A DNA stretch of 64,000 nucleotides. Origin: Jannaschia helgolandensis (GTDB lineage Bacteria; Pseudomonadota; Alphaproteobacteria; Rhodobacterales; Rhodobacteraceae). The notes beneath the pieces are model-generated. The model ran no database searches. It had not been told where the DNA came from and saw nothing but the letters and a program-made list of their open reading frames with translations. Positions within the stretch are counted from its first letter, which is position 1. Every line of letters starts with the position of its first letter. Positions 37,129 to 45,994 of the stretch are shown piece after piece. Both the position numbers and the translations under genes were made by a program. The stretch lies in contig NZ_FNZQ01000001.1 in assembly GCF_900109285.1 (NCBI RefSeq), positions 711,001 to 775,000 on the forward strand. The letters run 5' to 3'.

Positions 37129-39522
37129 ATGAAATTCACCCTCTCCTGGCTGAAACGCCATCTCGACACGCAGGCTTCGGTCGACGAGATCGCCGAGACG
37201 TTGACCGATCTGGGTCTGGAGGTCGAAGGCATCGAGGACCGTGCGGCGCGGCTGCGCGATTTCACCATCGGCAAGGTGGTGTCGGCCGAGAAGCACCCGG
37301 ATGCCGACCGGCTCAAGGTCTGTCAGGTCGAGACCGACGAAGGTGTCCAGCAGATCATCTGCGGTGCGCCCAACGCGCGCGAGGGGATCACCGTCGTCAT
37401 CGCCAAGCCGGGCGTCTATGTCCCCGGCATCGACACGACCATCGGAGTCGGCAAGATCCGCGGGATCGAGAGTTTCGGAATGATGGCCTCCGAGCGCGAG
37501 CTGGAGCTGTCGGAGGAACACGACGGGATCATCGAACTGCCCTCGGGCGCGGTCGGGCAGCGGTTCACCGACTGGCTGGCCGAGAATGACCCGGCCAAGG
37601 TCGATCCGGTGATCGAGATCGCGATTACGCCGAACCGGCCGGACGCGCTGGGCGTGCGCGGCATTGCCCGCGATCTGGCGGCGCGGGGCCTGGGCGTGTT
37701 GAAGCCATTGGAGACGCCCAAGATCGACGCCGGGTTCGATTGCCCGGTCAATGTGACCATCGATGACGATACCCGCGACGGATGCCCGGTTTTTGCCTTG
37801 CGCCTGATCCGGGGCGTCCGGAACGGGCCGTCGCCCGAGTGGTTGCAGGATCAGTTGCGGGCCATCGGGTTGCGGCCGATCAGCTTCCTCGTGGATGTGA
37901 CGAACTGGTTCACCTATGACCTGAACCGGCCTTTGCACGTATTCGATGCCGATATCGTCAAGGGCGACCTGCGTGTGCATCGTACCGCCGGGGGCGAGAC
38001 GATCACGGCGCTGGACGACAAGGCGTATACGCTGCCTGCGGGCGCGATGGTGATTTCGGATGACGCGGGCGTCGAAAGCATCGCCGGGATCATGGGGGGC
38101 GCACATTCGGGCGTGACCGGGGCGACGGTGAACGTGCTGGTCGAAAGTGCCTATTGGGACCCGGTGCAGATCGCGCTGACGGGCCGGGCGCTTAAGATCA
38201 ATTCGGACGCGCGGTATCGGTTCGAGCGGGGCGTCGACCCGGCGTTCACGCCCGAGGGGCTGGACTTCGCGACGCGGATGATTCTGGACAACGCGGGGGG
38301 CGAGGCGTCGGAAATGGTCGTCGCGGGCGCGGTGCCGGATGTGGACCGGGCCTATACGCTGGACACGGCGCGGATCGAGAGCCTTGTCGGCATGTCGATC
38401 CCCGGCGACGAGCAGCGTGCATCGCTGACCGCGCTCGGTTTCCGGCTGGACGGCGACATGGCGCATGTGCCGTCGTGGCGACCGGATGTTCAGGGCGAGG
38501 CCGATCTGGTCGAGGAGGTCGCGCGGATCGCGTCGCTGACCAGGCTGGAGGGACGCCCGATGATGCGCGCGCCCGGTATCCTGCGGCCCGTTCTGACGGT
38601 CGCGCAGCAACGCGAACGGATGGCGCGGCGGACGGCGGCATCGCTTGGGTATAATGAATGCGTGACCTATTCGTTCATCGATCAGGCGTCGGCTGCGCTG
38701 TTCGGGGGGGGCTCTGACGCGACGCGGCTGGACAATCCGATCAGCAGCGACATGAGCCACATGCGGCCCGCTTTGCTGCCCGGTCTGTTGCAGGCGGCGG
38801 CGCGCAATCAGGCGCGCGGCATCGCCGACATGGCGCTGTTCGAGCTGGGCACGGCGTTTCATGGCGGCGCACCGGGGGAGCAGCATCAGATGATTTCGGG
38901 TCTTCTGATCGGGCATACCGGGCCGAAGTCGGTGCATGGTGACCGCCGACCCGTCGATGTCTTCGATGCCAAGGCGGATGCCGAGGCGGTGCTGTCGGCC
39001 ATCGGTGCGCCCGCACGCGCGCAGATCCTGCGCGGCGCGGCAGAGTGGTGGCATCCGGGGCGGTCGGGGCGCATCTGTCTGGGGCCGAAGAAGACGCTGT
39101 CGGTGTTCGGCGAAATCCACCCGAAGGTGCTCAGGGCGATGGACGTGAAAGGTCCGGCGGTGGGCTTCTCCATCTGGCCGGGCGAGGTGCCGATGCCCAA
39201 GGCCGGCGGCACGGCCCGCGCGCCGCTGGTGCTGTCGGATTTGCAGGCGGTGGAGCGGGACTTTGCCTTCGTCGTGGATGCACAGGTCGAGGTTCAGGCG
39301 CTGGTGAACGCGGCGCAGGGGGCCGACAAGGCGCTGATTTCGGACGTGCGCGTGTTCGACGAATTCGTCGGCGGCAGTCTGGGCGAGGGGCGCAAGTCGC
39401 TGGCCCTGACGGTGCGCCTGCAACCGACCGATGCCACGCTGACCGACAAGGAGATCGAAGCGGTGAGCGCGAAGATCGTGGAGAAGGTCGCGAAGGCGAC
39501 CGGGGGCGAATTGCGGCGGTGA
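37129..39522 (+). CDS. pheT: Phenylalanyl-tRNA synthetase beta subunit
   Basis: The large subunit of the (alpha-beta)2 enzyme, 797 residues, full length. It starts MKFTLSWLKRHLDTQASVDEI; the N-terminal tRNA-binding (EMAP-like) domain has GKVVSAEKHPDADRLKVCQV and IICGAPNAREG, followed by the B3/B4 editing domain, a B5 domain and the C-terminal FDX-ACB anticodon domain (RDFAFVVDAQVEVQALVNAA, LTVRLQPTDATLTDKEIE). pheS is not beside it in this window. Its codon use and GC are those of the core genome. Confidence 0.97.
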   Translation: MKFTLSWLKRHLDTQASVDEIAETLTDLGLEVEGIEDRAARLRDFTIGKVVSAEKHPDADRLKVCQVETDEGVQQIICGAPNAREGITVVIAKPGVYVPGIDTTIGVGKIRGIESFGMMASERELELSEEHDGIIELPSGAVGQRFTDWLAENDPAKVDPVIEIAITPNRPDALGVRGIARDLAARGLGVLKPLETPKIDAGFDCPVNVTIDDDTRDGCPVFALRLIRGVRNGPSPEWLQDQLRAIGLRPISFLVDVTNWFTYDLNRPLHVFDADIVKGDLRVHRTAGGETITALDDKAYTLPAGAMVISDDAGVESIAGIMGGAHSGVTGATVNVLVESAYWDPVQIALTGRALKINSDARYRFERGVDPAFTPEGLDFATRMILDNAGGEASEMVVAGAVPDVDRAYTLDTARIESLVGMSIPGDEQRASLTALGFRLDGDMAHVPSWRPDVQGEADLVEEVARIASLTRLEGRPMMRAPGILRPVLTVAQQRERMARRTAASLGYNECVTYSFIDQASAALFGGGSDATRLDNPISSDMSHMRPALLPGLLQAAARNQARGIADMALFELGTAFHGGAPGEQHQMISGLLIGHTGPKSVHGDRRPVDVFDAKADAEAVLSAIGAPARAQILRGAAEWWHPGRSGRICLGPKKTLSVFGEIHPKVLRAMDVKGPAVGFSIWPGEVPMPKAGGTARAPLVLSDLQAVERDFAFVVDAQVEVQALVNAAQGADKALISDVRVFDEFVGGSLGEGRKSLALTVRLQPTDATLTDKEIEAVSAKIVEKVAKATGGELRR

Positions 39523-39929
39523 GCCGTTTGCGGGGGCCGGTATTCGGTCCCGCGACGCCTTTCGCAAGCGAAGAAGGAGGAGGCGGCTGCCTCGGGCAGT
39601 CCCTGTGATTTGGTCGCGTTGGTTCTCGGGCGGGCATTGTCCGTTCCGGGGTGGGAGAGGCGGCTTCCGCCGTACTGACGCCGGGCCCTGCGAAATAGTC
39701 GTGCGGTGTTGAAGTGGAGTTTTGCGGACAAAGTGAGCACTCGCTGCGTTTGCACGAATGCCCGCTTTGATGGCTTTGACCAGCACGTTTAGCCGATCTT
39801 TGGCGAAGTTTTAGGGGCGATACATGACGGCAGTCCTTGCATTGCGGATAATATCGGGCGCGGCGACGTGCGGGTTGCGACTTGCCTTCCGCCGCGCGTT
39901 CTCAGCGCAGCGGGACGCGGCTTTCCCGG
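39523..39929. other. Intergenic stretch between pheT and the RidA-like gene
   Basis: About 400 bases with no convincing gene. The left half is GC-rich and may hold the pheT terminator, though no clear stem with T-run was found; the right half (39700-39870) is lower in GC and may be the edge of acquired DNA carrying the RidA/TetR pair. No terminal repeats were recognised. Confidence 0.35.
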
Positions 39930-40334
39930 TTACGCGGCAGGCGCGCGGGCGATGACCTTGATCTCGAAATCGAACCCGGCGAGCCATTTGACGCCAATAG
40001 CGGTCCAGTTCGGGTAGAGAGCCTGATCGAAGACGGAGGCTTTGACTTCCATGATGTCACCGAACTGGATTTCCGGATCGGTGTGGAAGGTGGTCACGTC
40101 GACGATGTCATCAGTGGTGCAGCCTGCAGCTTTCAGAACGGCCTTCAGATTATCAAAAGCAAGCGCGACCTGTTTCTTAAAATCAGGTTCGGGCGAGCCG
40201 TCTTCGCGGCTGCCGACCTGGCCGGAGACGAAGACCAGATCACCCGATTTGATCGCGGCCGAGTAGCCGTGCTGCTCATATAGCGCGTGCCGGTTGGGGC
40301 TGGCCGGAAAAATTGCTTCGTTGTTGAGTGCCAT
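39930..40334 (-). CDS. RidA/YjgF-family protein lacking the usual arginine
   Basis: A 134-residue Rid-fold protein: KSGDLVFVSGQVG, FKKQVALAFDNLKAVLKAAG and DVTTFHTDPEIQFGDIMEVKA are standard. Canonical RidA enamine deaminases carry a catalytic Arg in a VARLPKD-type turn near the C-terminus; here the matching stretch reads GVKWLAGFDFEIKVIA, with Trp in that place. It is therefore probably not a 2-aminoacrylate deaminase but a member of one of the other Rid subgroups. Divergent from a TetR gene across 123 bases containing operator-like repeats, which suggests that it is the regulator's target. Confidence 0.85.
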   Translation of the reverse strand: MALNNEAIFPASPNRHALYEQHGYSAAIKSGDLVFVSGQVGSREDGSPEPDFKKQVALAFDNLKAVLKAAGCTTDDIVDVTTFHTDPEIQFGDIMEVKASVFDQALYPNWTAIGVKWLAGFDFEIKVIARAPAA

Positions 40335-40377
40335 GGGGACCTCTCATGTCTGGTATGGATTCGTTCACCGCTTTCAA

Positions 40378-40442
40378 ATACGATGCGTATGTGGAGCTAC
40401 TCATATACATCTCGTATGTCAAGTGGCGTGCGCTACGTATGT
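40378..40442. promoter_or_regulatory. Operator array for the TetR regulator
   Basis: CGTATGT occurs three times in the same direction (40386, 40413, 40436). The first two are right halves of inverted repeats of the same length: ATACGATGCGTAT (40378-40390, perfect arms) and ATACATCTCGTAT (40405-40417, one mismatch); the third has only the right half. The array lies between the divergent RidA-like and TetR starts. The repeats are read directly; the binding protein is inferred. Confidence 0.6.
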
Positions 40443-40457
40443 AAAAGGAGGCAACCA

Positions 40458-41075
40458 GTGGCTAGCAAGACCCGAGCCGAAAAGATGGAAGAGACGCGCG
40501 AGAAACTCATTGCAGCGGGCCGGAAAGCGTTCGCCGAGAAGGGATTTTCTGCGGCCTCTATGGACGAACTGACTGCGGAGGCCGGTCTGACGCGTGGCGC
40601 ACTCTATCACAACTTCGGTGACAAACAGGGTCTGATGGCGGCTGTGGTGGACCAGATTGACACAGCCATGGCAGCCAAGGCGCAAGCTGCCGGTGAGAAA
40701 GCCGGTGGCGGCTGGAAGGGTCTCATGGCCGAGGGTGCGGCCTACATCGAGATGGCGCTTGAGCCGGAAGTGCAGCGCATTGTGCTGCTGGATGGCCCGG
40801 CTGTCCTTGGTGACCCGTCACAATGGCCGAGCCAAAACCGCTGTCTGCAAGCTACTATTGCGACATTGCGCGACCTCGCCGCTGACGGTCGGATCAAAGC
40901 CATTGACATCGAAGCGCTTGCTCGGCTGTTGAACGGTGTCGCCCTCAACGCGGCGCTCTGGGTTGCCGCCAGCGATAATGCCCGCGCAACCTTGCCCAAG
41001 GCCATCGCGGCCTTTGAATGTCTGGCATCCGGTGTCCTGAACACGGAGGCGGACGCGGTAGGAGAGTTCTGCTGA
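40458..41075 (+). CDS. TetR-family transcriptional regulator
   Basis: A 205-residue one-component repressor. The N-terminal helix-turn-helix is FSAASMDELTAEAGLTRGAL followed by YHNFGDKQGL; the C-terminal ligand domain is alpha-helical (VQRIVLLDGPAVLGDPSQWP). The start is taken as the GTG at 40458 because AAAAGGAGG stands 6 bases upstream and the protein then begins VASKTRAEKMEETRE; there is no ATG nearby in frame. The operator array directly upstream suggests autoregulation and control of the divergent RidA-like gene. Confidence 0.88.
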   Translation: MASKTRAEKMEETREKLIAAGRKAFAEKGFSAASMDELTAEAGLTRGALYHNFGDKQGLMAAVVDQIDTAMAAKAQAAGEKAGGGWKGLMAEGAAYIEMALEPEVQRIVLLDGPAVLGDPSQWPSQNRCLQATIATLRDLAADGRIKAIDIEALARLLNGVALNAALWVAASDNARATLPKAIAAFECLASGVLNTEADAVGEFC

Positions 41076-41249
41076 CCCGTTAGTTCTGCGAGTAACCCTC
41101 TGTCACTCCCTCTACATAAAACAAGACATTGGTGCGACCCGCAGCATCAGTCATTACGGGCTCTAACCGGCCCTTGCGCACACTTGGCGACGGAATCGCG
41201 CATCGCTGGTGGCAACCGGGGTTCGGACGCTTGAGAGCGTTCATTGGCC

Positions 41250-42290
41250 TCAAATGATCTCGTCTTCGTCGAACAGCGGGTCGTCGGCCATCTGGGCGGT
41301 CAGGCCGTCGACGGCGGTCTCGGCGTGGGCGACCGAGGCGACGCGGGCGAGGTGGAACACCGCGTCGCCCTCGTTGACGACCGGCATCACGGCGCGGCCG
41401 ACGATGATGCCGTCGAAAGGGGCCTCGATCTCGCGTTCCTCGCGTCCGAACGGATCCGAGACGGCGGCGAGGACGGTGCCCGCGGCGACGACGTCGCCGT
41501 CGCGTTTGAAAACCCGCAGCAGGCCGCCGGAGGGCGCGCGCAGCCATTTCGACGCGGTGCACACCTGCGGCGGCGTGGTGGCCGCAGCGATGCCGCGCCC
41601 GCCGACCATGCCCTTGTAGCCCAGCACCCGCAGGATGCCCGCGACGCCCGCACGCACGGAATGTTCGTCGAAGCGCAGGCCCTCGCCCGCCTCGTAGAGC
41701 AGGATATCCTTGCCCATCGCCTTCGCCGCGCCGCGCAGGGACCCGTCGCGCAGGGGCGATTGCAGGATGACCGGCGCGCCGAAGACCTGCGCCAGATCCA
41801 TGGTCACCGGATTGTCGGGTGAAATGCGGATCTGCGGCAGGTTGGTGCGATGGACAGCCGCCGAGTGCAGGTCGATGCCGAAGTCCGACCGCGCGACGAT
41901 CTCGGTCAGGAACAGATGCGCCAGACGCGAGGCGAGCGAGCCTGCGGGACTGCCGGGAAAGCTGCGGTTCAGATCGCGGCGGTCGGGCAGATAGCGCGAG
42001 TGGTTCATGAAACCGAAAGCATTGACGATGGGAATGACGATCAGCGTGCCCTTGACGGCCTTGCGTGCCGTCGCACGCAACAGGCGGCGCACGATTTCCA
42101 CCCCGATAACCTCGTCGCCGTGGATACCCGCGCTGACGAAGACGACCGGTCCTTCGGACTTGCCGTGAATGACATGGACCGACATCGAAACCGGCGTGTG
42201 GTCCGACAGGTGGCTGACGGGCAGGTCGATCGTGGCGCGCCCGCCCGGTGCGACGGAGTGTTCGCCGATGGCGAAAGGCGCGCGCGGCAT
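41250..42290 (-). CDS. Succinylglutamate desuccinylase/aspartoacylase-family hydrolase
   Basis: A 346-residue M14-like zinc deacylase. Metal ligands appear in VFVSAGIHGDEVIGVEIVRR (His and Glu of the HxxE motif) and the later His in FGIDLHSAAVHRTNLPQIR; NRSFPGSPAGSLASRLAH is the substrate-binding stretch. A C-terminal beta domain (about 255-340, lipoyl-like: RVFKRDGDVVAAGTVLAAV) is typical of this subgroup. The start is the ATG at 42290, one base after the rimK stop, so it is cotranscribed with rimK and rimB. In this setting it may cut N-acyl or gamma-glutamyl groups rather than succinylglutamate, since no arginine-succinyl genes are present. Confidence 0.88.
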   Translation of the reverse strand: MPRAPFAIGEHSVAPGGRATIDLPVSHLSDHTPVSMSVHVIHGKSEGPVVFVSAGIHGDEVIGVEIVRRLLRATARKAVKGTLIVIPIVNAFGFMNHSRYLPDRRDLNRSFPGSPAGSLASRLAHLFLTEIVARSDFGIDLHSAAVHRTNLPQIRISPDNPVTMDLAQVFGAPVILQSPLRDGSLRGAAKAMGKDILLYEAGEGLRFDEHSVRAGVAGILRVLGYKGMVGGRGIAAATTPPQVCTASKWLRAPSGGLLRVFKRDGDVVAAGTVLAAVSDPFGREEREIEAPFDGIIVGRAVMPVVNEGDAVFHLARVASVAHAETAVDGLTAQMADDPLFDEDEII

Positions 42291-42291
42291 G

Positions 42292-43197
42292 TCAGCCCTT
42301 GCCCCTGGTCTTGGTGGCACCGGGCTTGGCGACCTTTTCCAGATGTTCGATGATCTTGCCCGCGATATCGATGCCGGTGGCGTTTTCGACGCCTTCGAGG
42401 CCGGGAGAGGAATTGACCTCCATCACGACCGCGCCGTGGTTGGCGCGCAGCATGTCGACGCCGCAGACCTGCAGCCCCATGGACTTGGCCGAGCGGATCG
42501 CGGTTGAGCGTTCCTCGGGCGTCAGCTTGATGACGGCGGCCGACCCGCCACGGTGCAGGTTGGAGCGGAATTCGCCTTCGGCACCGGTCCGCTTCATCGC
42601 CGCGATGACCTTGCCGCCGACGACGAGGGCGCGGATGTCGGTGCCGCCCGCTTCCTTGATGAACTCCTGGATCAGGATGTTGGTATTGGTGGCGCGGAAC
42701 GCCTCGATCACGGATTTGGCGGAGCGGTCGGTGTCGGCCAGAACGACGCCGAGGCCTTGGGTGCCTTCCAGCAGCTTGATGACCAGTGGCGCCCCGCCGG
42801 CAAGGGCCAGCACCTCCTCGGTCTGTTTCGGGTCGTGGGCGAAGGTCGTCACCGGAAGGCCGATGCCATCCCGCGCCAGTAGCTGCATCGAGCGGAGCTT
42901 GTCGCGCGAGCGCCCGATGGCGACGGATTCGTTGAGGGGATAGACGCCCATCATCTCGAACTGGCGCAGAACGGCGAGACCGTAGAACGTGATCGACGCG
43001 CCGATCCGCGGGATAACGGCGTCGAAGCCTTCGAGTTTCTCGCCGTTGTAATACATCTCGGGGCGGCGGCTGGCGATGTTCATGTAGCAGCGCAGCGTGT
43101 TGATGATGTGCAATTCGTGGCCGCGTTTCTCGGCGGCTTCCTTCAGGCGCTGGTGGGAATAGAGATTGGCGTTACGAGCCATCATGGCGATTTTCAT
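42292..43197 (-). CDS. rimK: RimK-family ATP-grasp ligase
   Basis: ATP-dependent carboxylate-amine ligase, 301 residues. The ATP-grasp fold shows [60 protein letters not shown] and [18 protein letters not shown] with the metal-binding Glu/Asn. RimK of E. coli adds glutamates to the C-terminus of ribosomal protein S6 and makes poly-glutamate; the same chemistry is expected, with the acceptor unknown here. It overlaps the upstream RimB gene by 4 bp (ATGA) and is followed after one base by the deacylase. Confidence 0.93.
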   Translation of the reverse strand: MKIAMMARNANLYSHQRLKEAAEKRGHELHIINTLRCYMNIASRRPEMYYNGEKLEGFDAVIPRIGASITFYGLAVLRQFEMMGVYPLNESVAIGRSRDKLRSMQLLARDGIGLPVTTFAHDPKQTEEVLALAGGAPLVIKLLEGTQGLGVVLADTDRSAKSVIEAFRATNTNILIQEFIKEAGGTDIRALVVGGKVIAAMKRTGAEGEFRSNLHRGGSAAVIKLTPEERSTAIRSAKSMGLQVCGVDMLRANHGAVVMEVNSSPGLEGVENATGIDIAGKIIEHLEKVAKPGATKTRGKG

Positions 43198-43673
43198 TGG
43201 ACTGCCTTTCCGCGCCGCCTGGGCGCAAGGTTTGGGTCTGTCTTCAATCGGGTCCGGCGGGTGTGCACGGCCACATTATGGGCATTCAGCGCGGTGCGTC
43301 CGACGATCATCGCGCTGCGCATGTTGGACCGGTCGGTCAGAGACAGGTCGATCCGCCAGGTGTGACCCGCGATCAGAAGGTCGGTGCGGATGACATAGCG
43401 GGTTTCGGGCACGCCGCTGGTATTCTTGATATCGCGCGTGTCGTGAATCGGGTGTTCCAGCGTTGCGCCGATTTTCGCACGGGCATGGCGCACGCGAAAC
43501 CGGACCCAGGGCTGGCCGTCGCGCTCGAAAGGTTCGATCCGGTCGGCATGAAGCGCAGAAGTCCGTGCGCCGGTGTCGATCTTGGCCGCGATGTCGGGCA
43601 GACCGAGTTTCGGCAGACCGACCCTCTCCATCCAGCCGACGACAATCAGTTCTTTTGGCTTGGACACCGCCAT
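43194..43673 (-). CDS. rimB: RimB-type retropepsin-like ATP-dependent zinc protease
   Basis: A 159-residue single-domain aspartic-protease-like protein. The catalytic turn is [18 protein letters not shown] (Asp-Thr-Gly-Ala), followed by [22 protein letters not shown] and [12 protein letters not shown], the family's second signature. In Pseudomonas the RimB homologue trims RimK-added residues. First gene of the triad RimB-RimK-deacylase. Confidence 0.88.
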   Translation of the reverse strand: MAVSKPKELIVVGWMERVGLPKLGLPDIAAKIDTGARTSALHADRIEPFERDGQPWVRFRVRHARAKIGATLEHPIHDTRDIKNTSGVPETRYVIRTDLLIAGHTWRIDLSLTDRSNMRSAMIVGRTALNAHNVAVHTRRTRLKTDPNLAPRRRGKAVQ

Positions 43674-43762
43674 CCCCTTGATCGGACTATGTGTCCATAG
43701 CGGCTACATCTATCCGAGTAACGGGCAAAGGAAAGCAGCATGTGCAGGGCGGCGTCGGCGCG

Positions 43763-44950
43763 TCAGCCATATTCCCGTTTGTCGTCAATGACTTTTCCGT
43801 CGTTCGGCAGCGTGTCGACGCGGCTGATACGGCCCTTCAGCTTCAGGGTCTGGGCCACGCTTTCGCCCCATGCGCGCGGGTCACCGTCATCGGCCTCGAT
43901 GGCGATATCCATCGCATCCATCTCGCCCTCGCGGGTAACGGTGACGCGGGCGGCGCGGATCTCGGGATGGCGGGCGACCAGTTCGGCGACCTGTTCGGGG
44001 CGAACGAACATGCCCTTGATCTTGGCGGTCTGATCGGCGCGGCCCATCCAGCCCTTGATGCGGACATTCGTGCGCCCGCAGGGGGAGGTGCCGTCCATCA
44101 TCGCGCTCAGATCGCCGGTGGCGAAGCGGATCAGCGGATAATCGGGGTTCAGCGTGGTGACGACGACTTCGCCGACCTCGCCGGGCGCGACGGGATCGCC
44201 GGTGCCGGGGCGGACAATTTCGAGGATAACGCCTTCATCGACGATCATGCCGTCCATGGCATGGCTTTCATAGGCGATATTGCCCAGATCGGCGGTGGCA
44301 TAGCATTGCAGGCAGGCGATGCCCCGGTCGGCATATTCCTGTCGGAGCGACGGGAACAGCGCCCCTCCGCCGACCGCGGCGCGCGTGAAGGCGAGCGTCT
44401 CGCCCATCTCATCCGCCCGGTCGAGGATCACCTTCAGGTAGTCCGGCGTGCCCGCATAGGCGGTGCAGCCGATGTCCTTCGCGGCCCTGACCTGAAGGTC
44501 GGTCTGGCCGGTGCCGGCGGGCAGGACCCGCGCCCCGACGGCGCGCGCGCCGCTTTCGAAGATCATTCCGGCGGGGGTCAGATGATAGCCGAAGCAGTTC
44601 TGCACGGTGTCGGAGGGTCCGATGCCGCAGGCGTGCAGGAAGCGACCCATGCGCCACCAGTCATGGGTGATGCCGCCGGGTTCGTAGATCGGGCCGGGCG
44701 ACTGGAACACATGCGCCACGTCGCCGACGTGCAGACCGCCGAACGGGGGCTGTCCGGTCTGCCATCCGGACAATTGCGCTTTGCGCAGGACGGGCAGTCT
44801 GGACAGGTCCGACAGGTCCCGGATATCCATATCCGACAGGTGGCTTCCGGGTATCCTTGCCACCCGGTCCAACTGTGTCCTCAAGGCGTTCAGCTGGGCG
44901 GCGTGTCGCGCGTCCGTCGAACGGGTTTCCAGATCGTCGTAATGGCTCAT
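43763..44950 (-). CDS. PaaK-like AMP-forming enzyme lacking the canonical phosphate loop
   Basis: A 395-residue member of the phenylacetate-CoA ligase-like group. Late adenylation motifs are present: CYATADLGNIAYES, RFATGDLSAMMDG and GRADQTAKIKGMFVRPEQVAEL. The Ser/Thr/Gly-rich SSGTTGxP loop that binds ATP phosphates is replaced by FQSPGPIYEPGGITHD at the same place. I recall this SPGPIYEPG variant from other short PaaK-like proteins, so it marks a subfamily rather than a mutation; the reaction is not established. It overlaps the App1-like gene by 4 bp (ATGA) and belongs to the 3' end of the ABC importer locus. Confidence 0.85.
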   Translation of the reverse strand: MSHYDDLETRSTDARHAAQLNALRTQLDRVARIPGSHLSDMDIRDLSDLSRLPVLRKAQLSGWQTGQPPFGGLHVGDVAHVFQSPGPIYEPGGITHDWWRMGRFLHACGIGPSDTVQNCFGYHLTPAGMIFESGARAVGARVLPAGTGQTDLQVRAAKDIGCTAYAGTPDYLKVILDRADEMGETLAFTRAAVGGGALFPSLRQEYADRGIACLQCYATADLGNIAYESHAMDGMIVDEGVILEIVRPGTGDPVAPGEVGEVVVTTLNPDYPLIRFATGDLSAMMDGTSPCGRTNVRIKGWMGRADQTAKIKGMFVRPEQVAELVARHPEIRAARVTVTREGEMDAMDIAIEADDGDPRAWGESVAQTLKLKGRISRVDTLPNDGKVIDDKREYG

Positions 44951-45927
44951 TCCACCCCCCAATACCGCAATGCTCCGTCGAAGCTGGGCGCGTGAAAGCA
45001 CGGAACACCCGCCGCTTCGATCGCCGCGAAGGCGGCCATATCGTCGGCACCTACGCCCGGTGCCGGTTCGCGCAATGCCACGCCGCGGATGCGACCCGGA
45101 TGGCGGGCGATCACATCGCGGTAGACGATGGCGTCCTGTTGTCCGGAATCGCCCATCAGATAGGCGGGAAGGTCCGGGTTCACAGCCAGCAAGGTGTCGA
45201 TCGCCGCGCCCTTGTGCGTCAGGTGGCTTGCGCCGACACCCTCGTCCGTCAGGCCAAGGTCGCGCAGGAACATCGGACCCTTGGGCACGCCTTCGCGCGC
45301 GAACAGACTGTCGAGAAAATCATGCAGGTTCCAGGGGCTGGATGAGACGTAGAACACCGGGTTGCGCCCCCCATCGACCAGAGTGGTCATCAGCGCGAGG
45401 GCGTCATCATGCACCTGTCGCGTCAGGGCGGAACCGGTGAAGGTCGTCCAGAGGTTTCGGGCCAGTGAATGCGCGCCGGTCTGGATCATCGTGTCGTCGA
45501 TATCCGAGAGGATCATGTAGTCGGCATCGGGCGCGGGGATGCGGGCGGGAAACGGGACCGGAGGCTGGCCCGCGATGGCCAGCGGCACATCGACCCAGCC
45601 TGGGGCGAAGTCGCCCTGCACGATCAGCCGGACATAACCTTCGGCATCCGATGTCGCGGTGACGCCGGCGCCGGTGACAGGGACGTCAGCCACTTCGTCG
45701 GTGACGAACAGATTCACCATCTGGCGCAGGTTGGTCCACCTAGATTGCTCCGCATCCGGCTCGCTCCGCCGCAGATGGCTCAGAACCCGACCGCGCAGCA
45801 CGACGCCTTCGGGCGTGGCATAGCCGAGATAGGGTTCGAGGACAGGTTCGGAATCGTCGCGGTCGCCGATCCGCTCAAGTCCGGATTCGACAAGACGGGC
45901 CGCGCGTCGGGCAAGCGGTTTCAGCAA
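44947..45927 (-). CDS. App1-family (DUF2183) phosphatase-like protein
   Basis: A HAD-related phosphatidate-phosphatase-like protein, 326 residues. The catalytic motif is MILSDIDDTMIQTGAHSLA (DxDxT), then VFYVSSSPWNLHDFLDSLFA and AYLMGDSGQQDAIVYRDVIARHPGRI, the App1 signature. The start is taken as a TTG at 45927 with GGAGG 5 bases upstream (MLKPLARRAARLVESGLERI); another TTG at 45987 is possible but lacks such a site. In yeast App1 acts in actin/lipid turnover; the bacterial substrate is unknown. Coupled to the PaaK-like gene. Confidence 0.82.
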   Translation of the reverse strand: MLKPLARRAARLVESGLERIGDRDDSEPVLEPYLGYATPEGVVLRGRVLSHLRRSEPDAEQSRWTNLRQMVNLFVTDEVADVPVTGAGVTATSDAEGYVRLIVQGDFAPGWVDVPLAIAGQPPVPFPARIPAPDADYMILSDIDDTMIQTGAHSLARNLWTTFTGSALTRQVHDDALALMTTLVDGGRNPVFYVSSSPWNLHDFLDSLFAREGVPKGPMFLRDLGLTDEGVGASHLTHKGAAIDTLLAVNPDLPAYLMGDSGQQDAIVYRDVIARHPGRIRGVALREPAPGVGADDMAAFAAIEAAGVPCFHAPSFDGALRYWGVE

Positions 45928-45994
45928 GTGGACCTCCGATATGTTCCGAAGGTCAACGGCTTGCGGCGGCAGAAGGGTCCAATGCAATCGTGCG

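Noticed and set aside
41076-41249. Short minus-strand frame after tetR (ending TEGYSQN)
   Set aside because: It has no start codon in context and no similarity; it is probably chance or a worn fragment.
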